DNA of 64,000 nucleotides from Streptomyces sp. Isolate_45 (GCF_024721315.2 NZ_JANFAK020000027.1:1-64000); one strand, 5' to 3'; shown: positions 31,330 through 41,045, numbered from the stretch's first letter. Translations and numbers: made by a program. Notes: generated by a model from the sequence alone, not told the origin.

Positions 31330-32241
31330 ATGTCTCGACCACATGGGATCCCCCTGCCCAGTGCGCAGCGAAGTTCGGATTCCAACGAAACGGAATCCGC
31401 TTTCGACGACGATAGGCAAGGTCAGCCGCGTCCCAGGGAAGGCGTTCGGCAGCTCACCGGAGCCGAACGCGTACGAACCCTCGTAGAGTCCAACGCCTCA
31501 GTATCCCTCACCCTGCCGGGTGCTCGTGACAGTCACGAGTCCGAGGAGCTGGGGATGGGGATGCCGGCCGCACGGACCGTCACCCCGGACGGGGACGTGA
31601 TTCTCCTTGTTTCCGGGGAATCCACGGCTGCCAGGGCAGCCGCTCACGCCCAGGACGACGACCTCACGGCCGTGATCGAGATCACGGACGTGGCGCCGGT
31701 GTCCGTGCCCCATCGTATCCGAGGCCGCGCGTGGCTGGCCGGGTGGCTGACGCCGGTGCGCGGGGACGACCGCGCGACCTGCGCCGCGCTGCTCGCGGAG
31801 CGGCGCCCGGTGGGCGAGCTACTGGGCATGTCCGAGTCCCTCGACGCGCCCCACACCGGCCGGCCGGCCTGGATGATGCTGCGCCTGGAGGTCGGCGAGA
31901 TCTCGGTGGACGACCTGTGGGGTGCCGAGCACGTCGACCCCGAGGACCTCGCCGGGGTCGAGCCGGACCCGATGGTGGCGCACGAGACGGAGCTCCTCCA
32001 GCACCTGCACACCGCCCACGGCGACCGGATCGCGGATCTGTGCGGGCTGCTCGGGCCGCGCGAGGCCCAGGGCATGAGGGCCGTCCCGCTCGCCCTGGAC
32101 CGTCTGGGTCTGCGCGTGCGCTTCAGCGGCGACGCCGAGGAGTCCTCCTTCGACGCCCGTTTCGACTTCCCCGAGCCGGTCACGGACATCTGCGGCCTGC
32201 GCCGCGCCATGCACACCCTCTTCTCGGCCGCGTCCCGCTAG
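31330..32241 (+). CDS. DUF2470-domain protein, probably iron-regulated
   Basis: 303 residues. The N-terminal about 50 residues are variable and AT-richer; the middle (RVRTLVESNASVSLTLPG, PDGDVILLVSGES) has the split-barrel flavoprotein look of HugZ/pyridoxamine oxidase relatives. The C-terminal domain fits DUF2470: LLQHLHTAHGDRIADLCGLLG, RAVPLALDRLGLRVRF, FDFPEPVTDICGLRRAMHTL. DUF2470 is found in HugZ-type haem-degrading proteins. ATG at 31330 follows GAGGAGG. With the iron box directly upstream, a role in haem or iron handling is an inference. The gene is convergent with and overlapped by an HNH ORF. Confidence 0.8.
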   Translation: MSRPHGIPLPSAQRSSDSNETESAFDDDRQGQPRPREGVRQLTGAERVRTLVESNASVSLTLPGARDSHESEELGMGMPAARTVTPDGDVILLVSGESTAARAAAHAQDDDLTAVIEITDVAPVSVPHRIRGRAWLAGWLTPVRGDDRATCAALLAERRPVGELLGMSESLDAPHTGRPAWMMLRLEVGEISVDDLWGAEHVDPEDLAGVEPDPMVAHETELLQHLHTAHGDRIADLCGLLGPREAQGMRAVPLALDRLGLRVRFSGDAEESSFDARFDFPEPVTDICGLRRAMHTLFSAASR

Positions 32242-32964
32242 GGCCTGGGCGGGGCAGGTCGCCAGCAGTTCCTCCAGCGCCGCCTTTTCGGGCGGCGTCA
32301 CGGAGAGCCCGTACTTGGCCTTGATGCCTGTGTACCGGCGTCCGTACTCGCACCAGAACGCGCGCCGCGGCGGTTTCCACTTGTCCGCGGTCCTGCTGCC
32401 CTTGTCCTGGTTCGTCTGCTTGTCCACGGCGAGCAGCACGTCGAGGTCGTTGGCGTACTCCAGCCTGCGCCGCGGCGTCCAGGCGTACGCGCCGCCCCGC
32501 CAGGCGGCGCCGAGGGCGACCACGTGGTCGGTCTGGATCTGCGAGGCGCGCCGGTAGGAGTAGGGGAGCCGCGTGCCGGTGTACGGGTCGTCCAGGACTC
32601 CGGAGACCACCACGCAGGGGTTGCGGTCGCCCTCGCGCAGTTCGGTGAGGTCCCGCCGCAGGACGTCGTCACGGGTGTCGCAGCCGTTGCGGCCGCCGAC
32701 GGCATCCGTCTCGTCCGACCAGTACCGGCCGAACTCCTCCCGCCGGTACGTCTGCCAGTTCTTGCCCCATTCGACCTTCAGCCCCGCCAGCCGCGCCTTC
32801 GCGCCGGCCGCGGAGGGTGGGAAGCCGGGGCTCGCCGTCGGGATCCGGGCGAGCGGCGCGGCCGTGCTGTTCCGTGGCCGGTCCGGCTCCTCGTGGTGGC
32901 AGCCGCCGATCAGCAGCAGCGTCGCCGTCGTCGTCGCGGCGATGAGCGGAGTACGGCGTCCCAT
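31819..32964 (-). CDS. predicted secreted HNH/DUF1524 nuclease with read-through C-terminal extension
   Basis: The first about 237 residues form a complete protein of the DUF1524/GmrSD-like HNH family: signal peptide MGRRTPLIAATTTATLLLIG with a lipobox-like Cys22, then the core SQIQTDHVVALGAAWRGGA (Asp146, His147) and ANDLDVLLAVDKQTNQDKG (Asn172, Asn185, Lys188). Cys95, Cys107, Cys205 and Cys236 could form disulfides. Family members usually end near ALEELLATC. Here the frame stays open another 144 codons (stop at 31819) antisense to the DUF2470 gene, with a composition typical of shadow sequence, so the extension may be an artefact of a lost stop or frameshift. Substrate unknown. Confidence 0.7.
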   Translation of the reverse strand: MGRRTPLIAATTTATLLLIGGCHHEEPDRPRNSTAAPLARIPTASPGFPPSAAGAKARLAGLKVEWGKNWQTYRREEFGRYWSDETDAVGGRNGCDTRDDVLRRDLTELREGDRNPCVVVSGVLDDPYTGTRLPYSYRRASQIQTDHVVALGAAWRGGAYAWTPRRRLEYANDLDVLLAVDKQTNQDKGSRTADKWKPPRRAFWCEYGRRYTGIKAKYGLSVTPPEKAALEELLATCPAQALAGRGREEGVHGAAQAADVRDRLGEVETGVEGGLLGVAAEAHAQTQTVQGERDGPHALGLARPEQPAQIRDPVAVGGVQVLEELRLVRHHRVRLDPGEVLGVDVLGTPQVVHRDLADLQAQHHPGRPAGVGRVEGLGHAQ

Positions 32965-33021
32965 GGCCCGGAGGGTATGCCCGGCCCCGGTGCGGAATCG
33001 GACGGCGCGCGACGCCCCGGG

Positions 33022-34374
33022 TCAGGACCCGCCGCGCAGCCGCTCCCGCACCTTGTCCACCACGTCCGCGTACCGGGCCTCGGCGCCGTAGCGGGTCGGC
33101 TCGTAGTACCGCTTGCCGTGGATCTCGTCCGGGGCGTACTGCTGCGCCGCGATGGCGCCCGGTACGTCGTGCGGGTAGACGTACCCCTGGGCGTGCCCGA
33201 GCTTCGCCGCCCCCTTGTAGTGCCCGTCGCGCAGGTGCGGCGGCACCGTGCCCGCCAGTCCGGCCCGTACGTCGGCCAGCGCGGCGCCGATCGCGGTGGT
33301 GGCGGTGTTCGACTTGGGGGCGAGCGCCAGGGCGATGGTGGCGTGCGACAGGGTCAGCGCCGCTTCCGGGAAGCCGATCATGGCGACGGCCTGGGCCGCG
33401 GCGACGGCGAGCTGCAGGGCCGTCGGGTCGGCCAGTCCGATGTCCTCGCTCGCGGAGATCATCAGGCGCCGGGCGATGAACCGGGGGTCCTCGCCCGCGT
33501 CGATCATCCGGGCCAGGTAGTGCAGCGCCGCGTCCACGTCGGAGCCGCGGATCGACTTGATCAGCGCGCTCGCCACGTCGTAGTGCTGGTCGCCGTCCTT
33601 GTCGTAGCGGACGGCCGCGCGGTCGACCGCCTCCTCGACGGTCTGCAGGGTGATCTCGCCCTCGCCCTTGGAGATGGCCGAGCCGGCCGCCGCCTCCAGT
33701 GCGGTGAGCGCCCGGCGGGCGTCGCCGCCGGCGATCCGCAGCAGGTGCGCCTCCGCGTCCGTCGGCAGGGTCACGGCTCCGTCGAGTCCCCGGTCCTCGG
33801 TCAGCGCGCGGCGCATCAGCGCGCTCAGGTCGCCGTCCGTCAGGGGTTCGAGGGTGAGCAACAGGGAGCGGGACAGCAGGGGGGAGATGATCGAGAAGTA
33901 CGGGTTCTCCGTCGTCGCCGCGATCAGGGTGACCCAGCGGTTCTCCACTGCCGGGAGCAGGGAGTCCTGCTGGGCCTTGCTGAAGCGGTGGATCTCGTCG
34001 AGGAAGAGGACGGTGTCCTTGCCGTAGCCGCCGGCGGCCCGCTTGGCGCCCTCGATGACCGCGCGGACCTCCTTGACGCCCGCGGTGATCGCCGAGAGTT
34101 CCACGAAGCGCTTCTGCGTCGCCTGGCTGACCACGTAGGCGAGGGTCGTCTTGCCGATGCCGGGCGGCCCCCAGAGGATCACCGACGAGGCTCCGGCCGG
34201 TCCGCCCGCACCCTCCCCCACCAGTCGGCGCAGCGGCGATCCGGGCTTGAGGAGGTGTTGCTGCCCGACCACCTCGTCCAGGGTGCGGGGGCGCATCCGG
34301 ACCGCCAGCGGCGAGGCAGACGGGTCCTTCGCCAGGCGTTCCTCGGCTGCGGCGGTGAAGAGGTCTGGTTCCAC
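33022..34374 (-). CDS. rarA: replication-associated recombination protein RarA (MgsA)
   Basis: AAA+ clamp-loader-like ATPase acting at stalled forks and gaps. The 450-residue protein has [21 protein letters not shown], Walker [12 protein letters not shown], Walker [17 protein letters not shown], sensor 1 [10 protein letters not shown], and the C-terminal MgsA/tetramerisation domain with [27 protein letters not shown] start at 34374. It is downstream of a VKOR-like gene, 44 nt away. Confidence 0.95.
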   Translation of the reverse strand: MEPDLFTAAAEERLAKDPSASPLAVRMRPRTLDEVVGQQHLLKPGSPLRRLVGEGAGGPAGASSVILWGPPGIGKTTLAYVVSQATQKRFVELSAITAGVKEVRAVIEGAKRAAGGYGKDTVLFLDEIHRFSKAQQDSLLPAVENRWVTLIAATTENPYFSIISPLLSRSLLLTLEPLTDGDLSALMRRALTEDRGLDGAVTLPTDAEAHLLRIAGGDARRALTALEAAAGSAISKGEGEITLQTVEEAVDRAAVRYDKDGDQHYDVASALIKSIRGSDVDAALHYLARMIDAGEDPRFIARRLMISASEDIGLADPTALQLAVAAAQAVAMIGFPEAALTLSHATIALALAPKSNTATTAIGAALADVRAGLAGTVPPHLRDGHYKGAAKLGHAQGYVYPHDVPGAIAAQQYAPDEIHGKRYYEPTRYGAEARYADVVDKVRERLRGGS

Positions 34375-34418
34375 ACCGAAAGCCTATGCGAGGCCACCGA
34401 CAGTCCCGGCCGGACGGC

Positions 34419-35033
34419 TCAGGAGGTCCAGAAGTCCCACCAGCGGGTCAGGATCAGCATGCCGATGATCCCGACGTGCAGCACGGGCAGGACCCAGGTG
34501 AACTCGTCGAGGAAGCCGCGCAGCCAGGCGGGGGCGGGGAGCAGGCCCTGGCGCACGTTGTGCGAGGTCACGTACCAGAACATGAAGATCGTGGCGACCC
34601 AGGCCAGGCAGCACCACAGGCAGAGCGAGTTGATGTTGTACAGCGACTGGTAGGTGAGCCAGGCGCAGAAGACGACGCCGAACAGGGTGCCCGCGTTCAG
34701 GGTCAGCCAGTACCAGGGGCGAAAGCGCGCGCCGGCGAGCAGGCTCATGCCGACGCAGACGACCATGCCGTAGGCGACCAGTCCGAGCATGGGGTTCGGG
34801 AAGCCGAAGACGGCCGCCTGGTCGCTCTTCATGATGTTGCCGCAGGAGACGATCGGGTTCAGGCTGCAGCCCGGCGTGAAGTTCGGGTCCTCCAGCAGCT
34901 TGAACTTGTCGATCGTGATCACCCAGGCCGCGAGCAGGCCCGCGGCTCCCGTGATCACCAGCAGCAGCGCCAGGGCGCGGCTGCCGCCGAACGTCCGGGG
35001 GCCGGTTTCCGCGCCCGCACCTGTTGTCGTCAT
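34419..35033 (-). CDS. vitamin K epoxide reductase-family thiol oxidoreductase
   Basis: Four- to five-helix membrane protein of the VKOR family, which reoxidises periplasmic-side dithiol oxidases by passing electrons to quinones. The 204-residue product has helices around 20-40, 82-100, 108-128 and 140-160, with the loop pair Cys56 (PGCSL) and Cys64 (VSCGN), and the active-site Cys138-L-W-Cys141 of [13 protein letters not shown] start at 35033. No fused thioredoxin-like domain. It lies between hisS and rarA on the same strand, so its partner DsbA-like protein must be encoded elsewhere. Confidence 0.92.
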   Translation of the reverse strand: MTTTGAGAETGPRTFGGSRALALLLVITGAAGLLAAWVITIDKFKLLEDPNFTPGCSLNPIVSCGNIMKSDQAAVFGFPNPMLGLVAYGMVVCVGMSLLAGARFRPWYWLTLNAGTLFGVVFCAWLTYQSLYNINSLCLWCCLAWVATIFMFWYVTSHNVRQGLLPAPAWLRGFLDEFTWVLPVLHVGIIGMLILTRWWDFWTS

Positions 35034-35121
35034 ACCCGCCCGCTCCACATCTGCAAGGTCATCAAGCACCGGCCATTGTGCCGTACGGGGGTACCTGTCG
35101 GCCGTTCGATGGGGATAAGGA

Positions 35122-35164
35122 CGCGGGGCGGTACGGGGACCACCGGTCCCCGTACCGCCCCGCG
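35122..35164 (-). terminator. hisS terminator
   Basis: Perfect 20-bp inverted repeat CGCGGGGCGGTACGGGGACC with a 3-nt loop, 16 nt past the hisS stop. Very strong hairpin; no U-tract. Confidence 0.9.
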
Positions 35165-35179
35165 CAGGCGCGCCGTCGG

Positions 35180-36439
35180 TCAGGCCAGGCGGGCCTTGAC
35201 CGCGGTCACCAGGTCGGCCAGGGCCACCGGGCCCTGTTCGCCGGACTCCATGTCCTTGAGCTGGACGACGCCCTCGGCGATGTCGCGGTCGCCCGCGACG
35301 ACGGCGAAGCGGGCGCCGCTGCGGTTCGCGTCCTTCATGGCGCCCTTGAGCCCCTTGCCGCCGTAGGACATGTCGGCCGCGACGCCCTCCTTGCGCAGCT
35401 GCGTCACCAGTCCGAACACGGTCGCCTTGGCCTCGCCCAGGGCCACCGCGAACACCGTCGTCGCCGCCGGGATGTCCAGGGCGATGCCCTCGGCCTCCAG
35501 TGCCAGCACCGTGCGGTCCACGCCGAGCGCCCAGCCGACCGAGGGCAGCGCCGGTCCGCCGATCATCTCGGACAGGCCGTCGTAGCGGCCACCGCCACCG
35601 ACGGCGGACTGCGAGCCCAGGCCGTCGTGGACGAACTCGAAGGTGGTGCGGGTGTAGTAGTCGAGGCCGCGCACCAGCTTCTCGTCGTCCTCGAAGGCCA
35701 CTCCGGCGGCCGTGATCAGCGCCCGGACCTCCTCGTGGTACGTCTTGCAGGCGTCGCACAGGTAGTCGCGCAGCACGGGGGCGCCGACCAGCTGCTTCTG
35801 GACCTCGGGGCGCTTGTCGTCGAGGACGCGCAGCGGGTTGATCTCGGCCCTGCGGACGGTCTCCTCGTCCAGGTCCAGTCCGCCCAGGAACGCCTGGAGG
35901 GCCTCCCGGTAGACGGGACGGCACTCCTTGTCGCCGAGCGAGTTCAGCAGGATCCGGAAGTTCCGCAGGCCCAGGCCGCGGTAGGCCTGGTCGGCCAGGA
36001 TGATCAGCTCGGCGTCGAGGGCCGGGTCCTCGGCGCCGATCGCCTCCGCGCCGACCTGCGAGAAGTGGCGGTAGCGGCCCTTCTGCGGGCGCTCGTAGCG
36101 GTAGTACGAGCCCGAGTACCAGAGCTTGGCCGGCAGGTTGCCCTGCTTGTGCAGGCTGGCCTCCAGGGCCGCGCGCAGCACGGAGGCGGTGCCCTCCGGG
36201 CGCAGGGCCAGGTTCGAGCCGCCCTTGGTGGTGAGGGTGAACATCTCCTTGGTGACGATGTCGGTGGACTCGCCGACACCGCGCGCGAAGAGGTTCACGT
36301 CCTCGAAACCGGGGGTCTCGATGTAGCCGTATCCGGCCGTGCGCAGCGGGGCGGAGATGGCCTCGCGGACCGCCAGGTACTTCGCCGAGTAGGGCGGGAT
36401 CAGGTCGTACGTGCCCTTGGGGGCCTTGAAGGTGCTCAC
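35180..36439 (-). CDS. hisS: histidyl-tRNA synthetase
   Basis: Class II synthetase. The 419-residue protein begins [18 protein letters not shown] and has motif 2 [16 protein letters not shown], the TSRxE-like [13 protein letters not shown] substrate segment, [14 protein letters not shown] and the motif 3 region [14 protein letters not shown]. The C-terminal anticodon-binding domain is present. GTG start at 36439; the metallo-hydrolase stop is 10 nt upstream, the usual hisS pairing in actinobacteria. Confidence 0.96.
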   Translation of the reverse strand: MSTFKAPKGTYDLIPPYSAKYLAVREAISAPLRTAGYGYIETPGFEDVNLFARGVGESTDIVTKEMFTLTTKGGSNLALRPEGTASVLRAALEASLHKQGNLPAKLWYSGSYYRYERPQKGRYRHFSQVGAEAIGAEDPALDAELIILADQAYRGLGLRNFRILLNSLGDKECRPVYREALQAFLGGLDLDEETVRRAEINPLRVLDDKRPEVQKQLVGAPVLRDYLCDACKTYHEEVRALITAAGVAFEDDEKLVRGLDYYTRTTFEFVHDGLGSQSAVGGGGRYDGLSEMIGGPALPSVGWALGVDRTVLALEAEGIALDIPAATTVFAVALGEAKATVFGLVTQLRKEGVAADMSYGGKGLKGAMKDANRSGARFAVVAGDRDIAEGVVQLKDMESGEQGPVALADLVTAVKARLA

Positions 36440-36449
36440 GGAGCTCTCG

Positions 36450-37163
36450 TCACATTCCTCGTCGTGGAGCGGCTTTCGGGTCCGCTGCCAGGCCGGCGGC
36501 GACCTCCCGCAGGTACGGGTTGGTCGTCCGCTCGCGGCCGATGGTGGTCTGGGGGCCGTGGCCGGACAGCACCACGGTGGAGTCGTCGAGCGGCAGGCAC
36601 ACGCGGGCCAGCGATTCGAGCATCTCGGCGTGGGAGCCGCCGGGCAGGTCGGTGCGTCCGATGGAGCCGGCGAAGAGCAGGTCGCCCGAGAAGAAGACCG
36701 GCGGAACGTCGGCCGACTCGGGCATCCTGAAGGCCACCGACCCCTTGGTATGCCCGGGCGCGTGCGCCACGGAGAACTCCATCCCGGCGAGCTTCAGGCT
36801 GCTGCCGTCGGTGAGCTCGCGGACGTCGTCCGGCTCCCCCACGGTCAGCTCCCCCATGAGCGGCATCCCGATGGAACGGCCGAGGGCCTTCTCCGGGTCG
36901 CTCATCATGTAGCGGTCCTCGGGGTGGATCCAGGCCGGTACGTCGTGTGCCCCGCACACCGGGACCACCGAGGCGACGTGGTCGATGTGGCCGTGGGTGA
37001 GGACGACCGCGACGGGCTTGAGCCGATGCTTCTTCAGCGTCTCCTCGACTCCCTGGGCCGCTTGGTGGCCCGGGTCGATGATCACGCACTCCTCACCCGC
37101 GGCGGGGGCGACCAGGTAGCAGTTGGTCCCCCAGGCCCCGGCGGGGAACCCGGCAATCAGCAC
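36450..37163 (-). CDS. metallo-beta-lactamase fold hydrolase (glyoxalase II-like)
   Basis: 237 residues with the MBL signature [10 protein letters not shown] (His57, His59, Asp61, His62), a further His in [10 protein letters not shown], Asp in FSGDLLFAG and the His of [14 protein letters not shown] near the C-terminus, so a binuclear metal site is intact. Such proteins hydrolyse thioesters like S-lactoylglutathione or mycothiol adducts; substrate not determinable. I start at GTG 37163 because GAGGA lies just upstream; the TTG at 37175 is an alternative. It precedes hisS by 10 nt. Confidence 0.88.
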   Translation of the reverse strand: MLIAGFPAGAWGTNCYLVAPAAGEECVIIDPGHQAAQGVEETLKKHRLKPVAVVLTHGHIDHVASVVPVCGAHDVPAWIHPEDRYMMSDPEKALGRSIGMPLMGELTVGEPDDVRELTDGSSLKLAGMEFSVAHAPGHTKGSVAFRMPESADVPPVFFSGDLLFAGSIGRTDLPGGSHAEMLESLARVCLPLDDSTVVLSGHGPQTTIGRERTTNPYLREVAAGLAADPKAAPRRGM

Positions 37164-37315
37164 GTTCGTCCTCAATCGTCGTCCGGCGGGAGGCAGCGGA
37201 TCGGAATCTGCTGCTCAGAGCCTACCGGCGCCGCTCATTACACAGCGAACCCATATACGGTACGGCCTAACCCAGCCCGGACAGCGGTACCAGAGACGCA
37301 CAAGGAGACGACCCG

Positions 37316-38101
37316 GTGGTCACGAGCGATCAGCGTCGGCGACAGCTCGCCAGGGAGAAGTACGAGCGCCAGCAGCAGCGCAGGGCGGAGGCCCGGCGCA
37401 AGTCGAGGCAGCGGCTGGCCGTGATCGGCGCGGCCGCGGCCGTGGTGGTGGCCACTCTGGTGGGCCTCATCGCGGGCGGTGTCTTCGACAGCGAGGACAA
37501 GACCGTCGAGCCGGCGGCGGACGCGTCCCCCTCGGCCTCGCCCACTCCCACGCCCAAGCAGTCGCCGCCGGCGATGGCGATCGACGACAAGGCGAAGTAC
37601 ACCTTCGACCTGAAGACGAGCGCCGGCGCGATCAAGTTCGAGATGGACGCGGCGAAGACCCCGCAGACCGTGAACTCGTTCAAGGCACTGGCCGACAAGG
37701 GCTTCTTCGACAACACGAAGTGCCACCGCCTGGTGACCGGCGGGATCTTCGTCCTGCAGTGCGGTGACCCCGAGGGCACCGGTTCCGGCGGCCCGGGCTA
37801 CAACATCCCGGACGAGAACCTGGACGCGCTCGGCAAGCCGAACGAGCAGGGTCAGGTCATCTACCCGGCGGGCACCGTCGCGATGGCCAACACGGGTCAG
37901 CCCGGAACCGGCGGCAGCCAGTTCTTCCTGGTCTACAAGGACAGCCCGCTGGCCCCCCAGTACACGCCCTTCGGCAAGATCGACCCGGCCGGGGTGAAGG
38001 TCCTGGAGGAGGTCGCCAAGGCCGGTACGGCGACCGGAACCCCGGACGGCGCTCCGAAGACCCCCGTGACCATCGAGAAGGGCACGGTCACCAAGAACTG
38101 A
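37316..38101 (+). CDS. membrane-anchored cyclophilin-type peptidyl-prolyl isomerase
   Basis: 261 residues. A basic, Gln/Arg-rich cytoplasmic N-tail (1-32), one membrane helix (33-55), a Pro/Ser linker (about 65-85), then a cyclophilin domain: FDLKTSAGAIKFEMDAAKTPQTVNSF, FFDNTKCHRLVTGGIFVLQCGDPEGTGSGGPGY, VAMANTGQPGTGGSQFFLVYKDSPL, and YTPFGKI. It may fold exported proteins. GTG start with AAGGAG 8 nt upstream. It is divergent from the metallo-hydrolase gene and is followed by the DUF349 gene. Confidence 0.93.
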   Translation: MVTSDQRRRQLAREKYERQQQRRAEARRKSRQRLAVIGAAAAVVVATLVGLIAGGVFDSEDKTVEPAADASPSASPTPTPKQSPPAMAIDDKAKYTFDLKTSAGAIKFEMDAAKTPQTVNSFKALADKGFFDNTKCHRLVTGGIFVLQCGDPEGTGSGGPGYNIPDENLDALGKPNEQGQVIYPAGTVAMANTGQPGTGGSQFFLVYKDSPLAPQYTPFGKIDPAGVKVLEEVAKAGTATGTPDGAPKTPVTIEKGTVTKN

Positions 38102-38220
38102 CCGGTCCGGCGACCGTCGGGCCGGGCCGGCCCGCCTCCGGCGGGTCTCCCGTACGTCGATATTCCGTCGTGCGGGATGCGGACAGCCGACCCGGCGGTC
38201 GCCTATGTTGGCGTTGTGCA

Positions 38221-38287
38221 GGGCGGGCGCTGCCCGCCCCAGGAAACTGTGGACGATGCCCGGGGGGCGAACCCCCTCGACGGCATC
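38221..38287 (+). promoter_or_regulatory. two-hairpin leader of the DUF349 gene
   Basis: Two stems sit just before the ribosome site: GGGCGGG/CCCGCCC (38221-38239) and a compound hairpin GATGCC...GGCATC enclosing GGGGG-CGAA-CCCCC (38255-38287). The latter ends 4 nt before the GGAGGAGG. Such strong structure next to an SD suggests control of translation or mRNA stability; ligand, if any, unknown. Confidence 0.5.
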
Positions 38288-38303
38288 AGGTGGAGGAGGC
38301 GCT

Positions 38304-39533
38304 GTGAGCAGCGACCCGTGGGGCCGAGTCGACGAGACCGGCACCGTGTACGTGCGTACTTCCGAGGGCGAGCAGGTCGTCGGCTCGTGGCAGGCGGGCA
38401 CCCCTGAGGAGGCCCTGGCCTACTTCGAGCGCAAGTACGAGGGCCTGGTGGTCGAGATCGGCCTCCTCGAACGGCGGGTGCGGACCACCGATCTGTCCGC
38501 CAAGGACGCCCAGACGGCCATCGAGCACCTGCGGACGCAGGTGGACGAGCACCACGCCGTGGGCGACCTGGCGGCGCTGCGCGTGCGGCTCGACAAGTTG
38601 GTGTCGACCGTCGACTCGCGGCGCGAGGAGCGCAAGGTCCAGAAGGCCAAGCAGGCGGACGAGGCCCGCACGGCCAAGGACGCGCTGGTGACCGAGGCCG
38701 AGCAGCTGGCGCAGAGCGACCAGTGGCGCTCGGCGGGCGAGCGGCTGCGGGCGCTCGTCGACATCTGGAAGGGTCTGCCGCGGCTGGACCGCAAGTCGGA
38801 CGACGAGCTGTGGCACCGCTTCTCGCACGCCCGGTCCGCCTTCTCCAAGCGCCGCAAGGCGCACTTCGCCGCGCTGGACGCCCAGCGCGAGGACGCGCGC
38901 AAGGCCAAGGAGAAGCTGGTCGCGGAGGCCGAGTCGCTGTCGAAGTCGACGGACTGGGGTCCGACGGCCGCCCGCTACCGCGAACTGATGGACAGTTGGA
39001 AGGCTGCCGGCCGGGCGCAGCGCGAGTCCGAGGACGACCTGTGGAACCGCTTCCGCGGCGCGCAGGACGTGTTCTTCGCGGCGCGCGGCGAGGTCTTCGC
39101 CGAGCGGGACGCCGAGCAGATCGAGAACCTGAAGCTGAAGGAGGAGCTGGCCGTCGAGGCGGAGAAGCTCGTCCCGGTGACGGACCTGAAGGCGGCCCGC
39201 GCCGCGTTCCGCTCGCTGAACGAGCGCTGGGAGGCCATCGGCCACGTACCGCGGGACGCCCGTCCCAAGGTCGAGGGTCGGATGCACACCGTGGAGCGCG
39301 CCATCCAGGAGGCCGAGGAAGGCGAGTGGCGGCGGACGAACCCGGAGGCCCGGGCGCGTGCCGCCGGTCTGACGGGTCAGCTCCAGGCGGCCGTCGACAA
39401 GCTGCGCGCACAGGTCGACGCCGCCCGCGCGGCGGGCAACAACGCGAAGGCCGACAAGCTGGCCCGTGAGCTGGAGGGCCGGCAGGCCCTGCTGGACCAG
39501 GCGCTGAAGGGCCTTGAGGAGTTCGGCGGCTGA
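38304..39533 (+). CDS. DUF349 coiled-coil protein
   Basis: 409 residues with three DUF349 repeats: around 138-195 (DQWRSAGERLRALVDIWKGL), 213-268 (STDWGPTAARYRELMDSWKA) and 288-345 (LKAARAAFRSLNERWEAIGH), each ending in an F/W-containing helix, plus charged, predicted coiled-coil helices throughout. DUF349 proteins are widespread in actinobacteria; I know no firmly assigned biochemical function. GTG start at 38304 with AGGAGG 6 nt upstream. It lies between the cyclophilin and a glycosyltransferase gene and has its own leader and terminator. Confidence 0.85.
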   Translation: MSSDPWGRVDETGTVYVRTSEGEQVVGSWQAGTPEEALAYFERKYEGLVVEIGLLERRVRTTDLSAKDAQTAIEHLRTQVDEHHAVGDLAALRVRLDKLVSTVDSRREERKVQKAKQADEARTAKDALVTEAEQLAQSDQWRSAGERLRALVDIWKGLPRLDRKSDDELWHRFSHARSAFSKRRKAHFAALDAQREDARKAKEKLVAEAESLSKSTDWGPTAARYRELMDSWKAAGRAQRESEDDLWNRFRGAQDVFFAARGEVFAERDAEQIENLKLKEELAVEAEKLVPVTDLKAARAAFRSLNERWEAIGHVPRDARPKVEGRMHTVERAIQEAEEGEWRRTNPEARARAAGLTGQLQAAVDKLRAQVDAARAAGNNAKADKLARELEGRQALLDQALKGLEEFGG

Positions 39534-39544
39534 GTTCGGCGGCT
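39519..39544. repeat. 13-bp tandem duplication over the DUF349 stop codon
   Basis: GAGTTCGGCGGCT is repeated perfectly head-to-tail, so the TGA stop is followed by a second copy. It looks like a recent slippage duplication. Confidence 0.85.
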
Positions 39545-39573
39545 GAGTCCACGGGCTCCGTCGGGTACGAAGT

Positions 39574-39609
39574 GATGGGCATCACCGGAATCGTCCGGTG
39601 GTGCCCATC
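39574..39609 (+). terminator. DUF349 gene terminator
   Basis: GATGGGCATCACCGGA pairs with TCCGGTGGTGCCCATC (one G-T mismatch) around an ATCG loop, 40 nt past the stop. Confidence 0.75.
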
Positions 39610-39750
39610 CGCTGTGTGATCCTCATCGTGGGTCACCGATTCGTCACGTGGTTTCCATACAGGGTGCGCACCGACAGCACCTGACCCCTGTGTACCGTTG
39701 TGCGGTGCCGCAGATGGCGGCCCACCATCGGGCGACGAGCAGGATCGAAT

Positions 39751-41004
39751 GTGACGCATACCCAGATACGCGCCGAAGTCCCGGACTCGGTGGCCGTTTC
39801 CACACCGCTCGGGGGCACGGGGGATTCCGGGCTCCGAGGTGTCGGACGGCGCGTACTCGCCAGCCTCCTGCGGGCCCGCAAGGCGCTGCTGATCCACGTC
39901 GCGCTCCGGGCCACCGGACTGGCCGTCATGGCCGTCTGGGCCGAGCGCAAGGACGTGCGGCCCCTGGAGATCCTGGGCGGGCGCTGGGACGCGGTCTACT
40001 ACCTGCACATGGCCCAGAACGGTCTGACGACCCCGATGCCGAACCCCTCGCCGTGCGGGTTCGCGGGGCCGGACTGCCAGCTCGCGTTCTTCCCGGTCTA
40101 CCCGATGCTGATCCGGTACACCTCGTACGTCACGGGACTGCCCATGAACTGGGTGGCGATGGGCCTCGCGCTCCTCGCCTCGGTCGTCGCCGCCTGGGGC
40201 ATCTTCGCCGTCACCGACCGGATCTACGGCCGCCGCGTCGCACTGTTCACCTGCGCCCTGTTCGCGATCGTGCCGGCCGCGCTGGTCCAGTCGATGGCGT
40301 ACACCGAGCCGCTGTTCCTCGCCCTGGCGGTCTGGGCGATGTACGCCGTGATGACGAGGTCCTGGCTGACGGCGGGCGTGCTGGCCTTCGTCGCGGGTGC
40401 CACCCGCCCGTCGGGGTCGGCCATCGTCGCGGCGGTGGTGCTGGCCGGGGTGTGGGAGTACGTGCAGTGGCTGCGCAAGCGCCGTGCGAAGCGGCCCCCG
40501 GTCGGCCGGATCGTGGCGGCCTCGCTGATCGCCCCGCTGGGCTGGTTCGGCTACGTGGGGTATGTGGGTTGGTACTTCGGGCAGTGGAACGGCTACTTCG
40601 AGCTCCAGCGGCGGTGGGGTTCCGTTTTCGACGGTGGCTTCGACACCTTGGTGGGGCTGAAGAAGACGTTCACCGAGGTGCAGACGACCCTCAACCACGT
40701 CGTCGTCTCGCTGACCGTGGTCACGGCCGTGGTGCTGTTCGTCCTGATGACGCGCAAGCACCGGCCCCCGATGGTCGTATGGATCTACACCGCCATGATC
40801 TTGCTGATATCGCTGGGCGGCGGGGGGGAGTACTACTTCTCGAAGATGCGCTTCATCATGCTGGCGTTCCCGCTGCTGTTCCCGTTCGCGCTGGCGCTCG
40901 CGAGGGCCCGCCGCGCCACGGTGCTGTGGATCGTCGGACCGACCGCGGTCGTCTCCGCGCTCTTCGGGGGCAACCTGTCCTTCGTCTGGTGGGGTTCCCC
41001 CTGA
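39751..41004 (+). CDS. polytopic GT-C glycosyltransferase, PIG-V/mannosyltransferase-like
   Basis: 417 residues with about 8-10 membrane helices. After a 40-residue cytoplasmic tail and first helix, the GT-C-type acidic motif is in GGRWDAVYYLHMAQNG (Trp79-Asp80), followed by FFPVYPMLIRYTSYVTGL and SMAYTEPLFLALAVWAMYAV, which match bacterial PIG-V-like mannosyltransferases using lipid-linked sugars. It probably acts on a cell-envelope glycan or protein O-mannosylation-type substrate; acceptor unknown. GTG start at 39751 with AGGAT just upstream; a longer frame begins at 39700. A bidirectional terminator follows. Confidence 0.8.
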   Translation: MTHTQIRAEVPDSVAVSTPLGGTGDSGLRGVGRRVLASLLRARKALLIHVALRATGLAVMAVWAERKDVRPLEILGGRWDAVYYLHMAQNGLTTPMPNPSPCGFAGPDCQLAFFPVYPMLIRYTSYVTGLPMNWVAMGLALLASVVAAWGIFAVTDRIYGRRVALFTCALFAIVPAALVQSMAYTEPLFLALAVWAMYAVMTRSWLTAGVLAFVAGATRPSGSAIVAAVVLAGVWEYVQWLRKRRAKRPPVGRIVAASLIAPLGWFGYVGYVGWYFGQWNGYFELQRRWGSVFDGGFDTLVGLKKTFTEVQTTLNHVVVSLTVVTAVVLFVLMTRKHRPPMVVWIYTAMILLISLGGGGEYYFSKMRFIMLAFPLLFPFALALARARRATVLWIVGPTAVVSALFGGNLSFVWWGSP

Positions 41005-41045
41005 TCCGGACGTCCGGAAGCCGTCGGTCCGTCCCGGTGTGAGGT

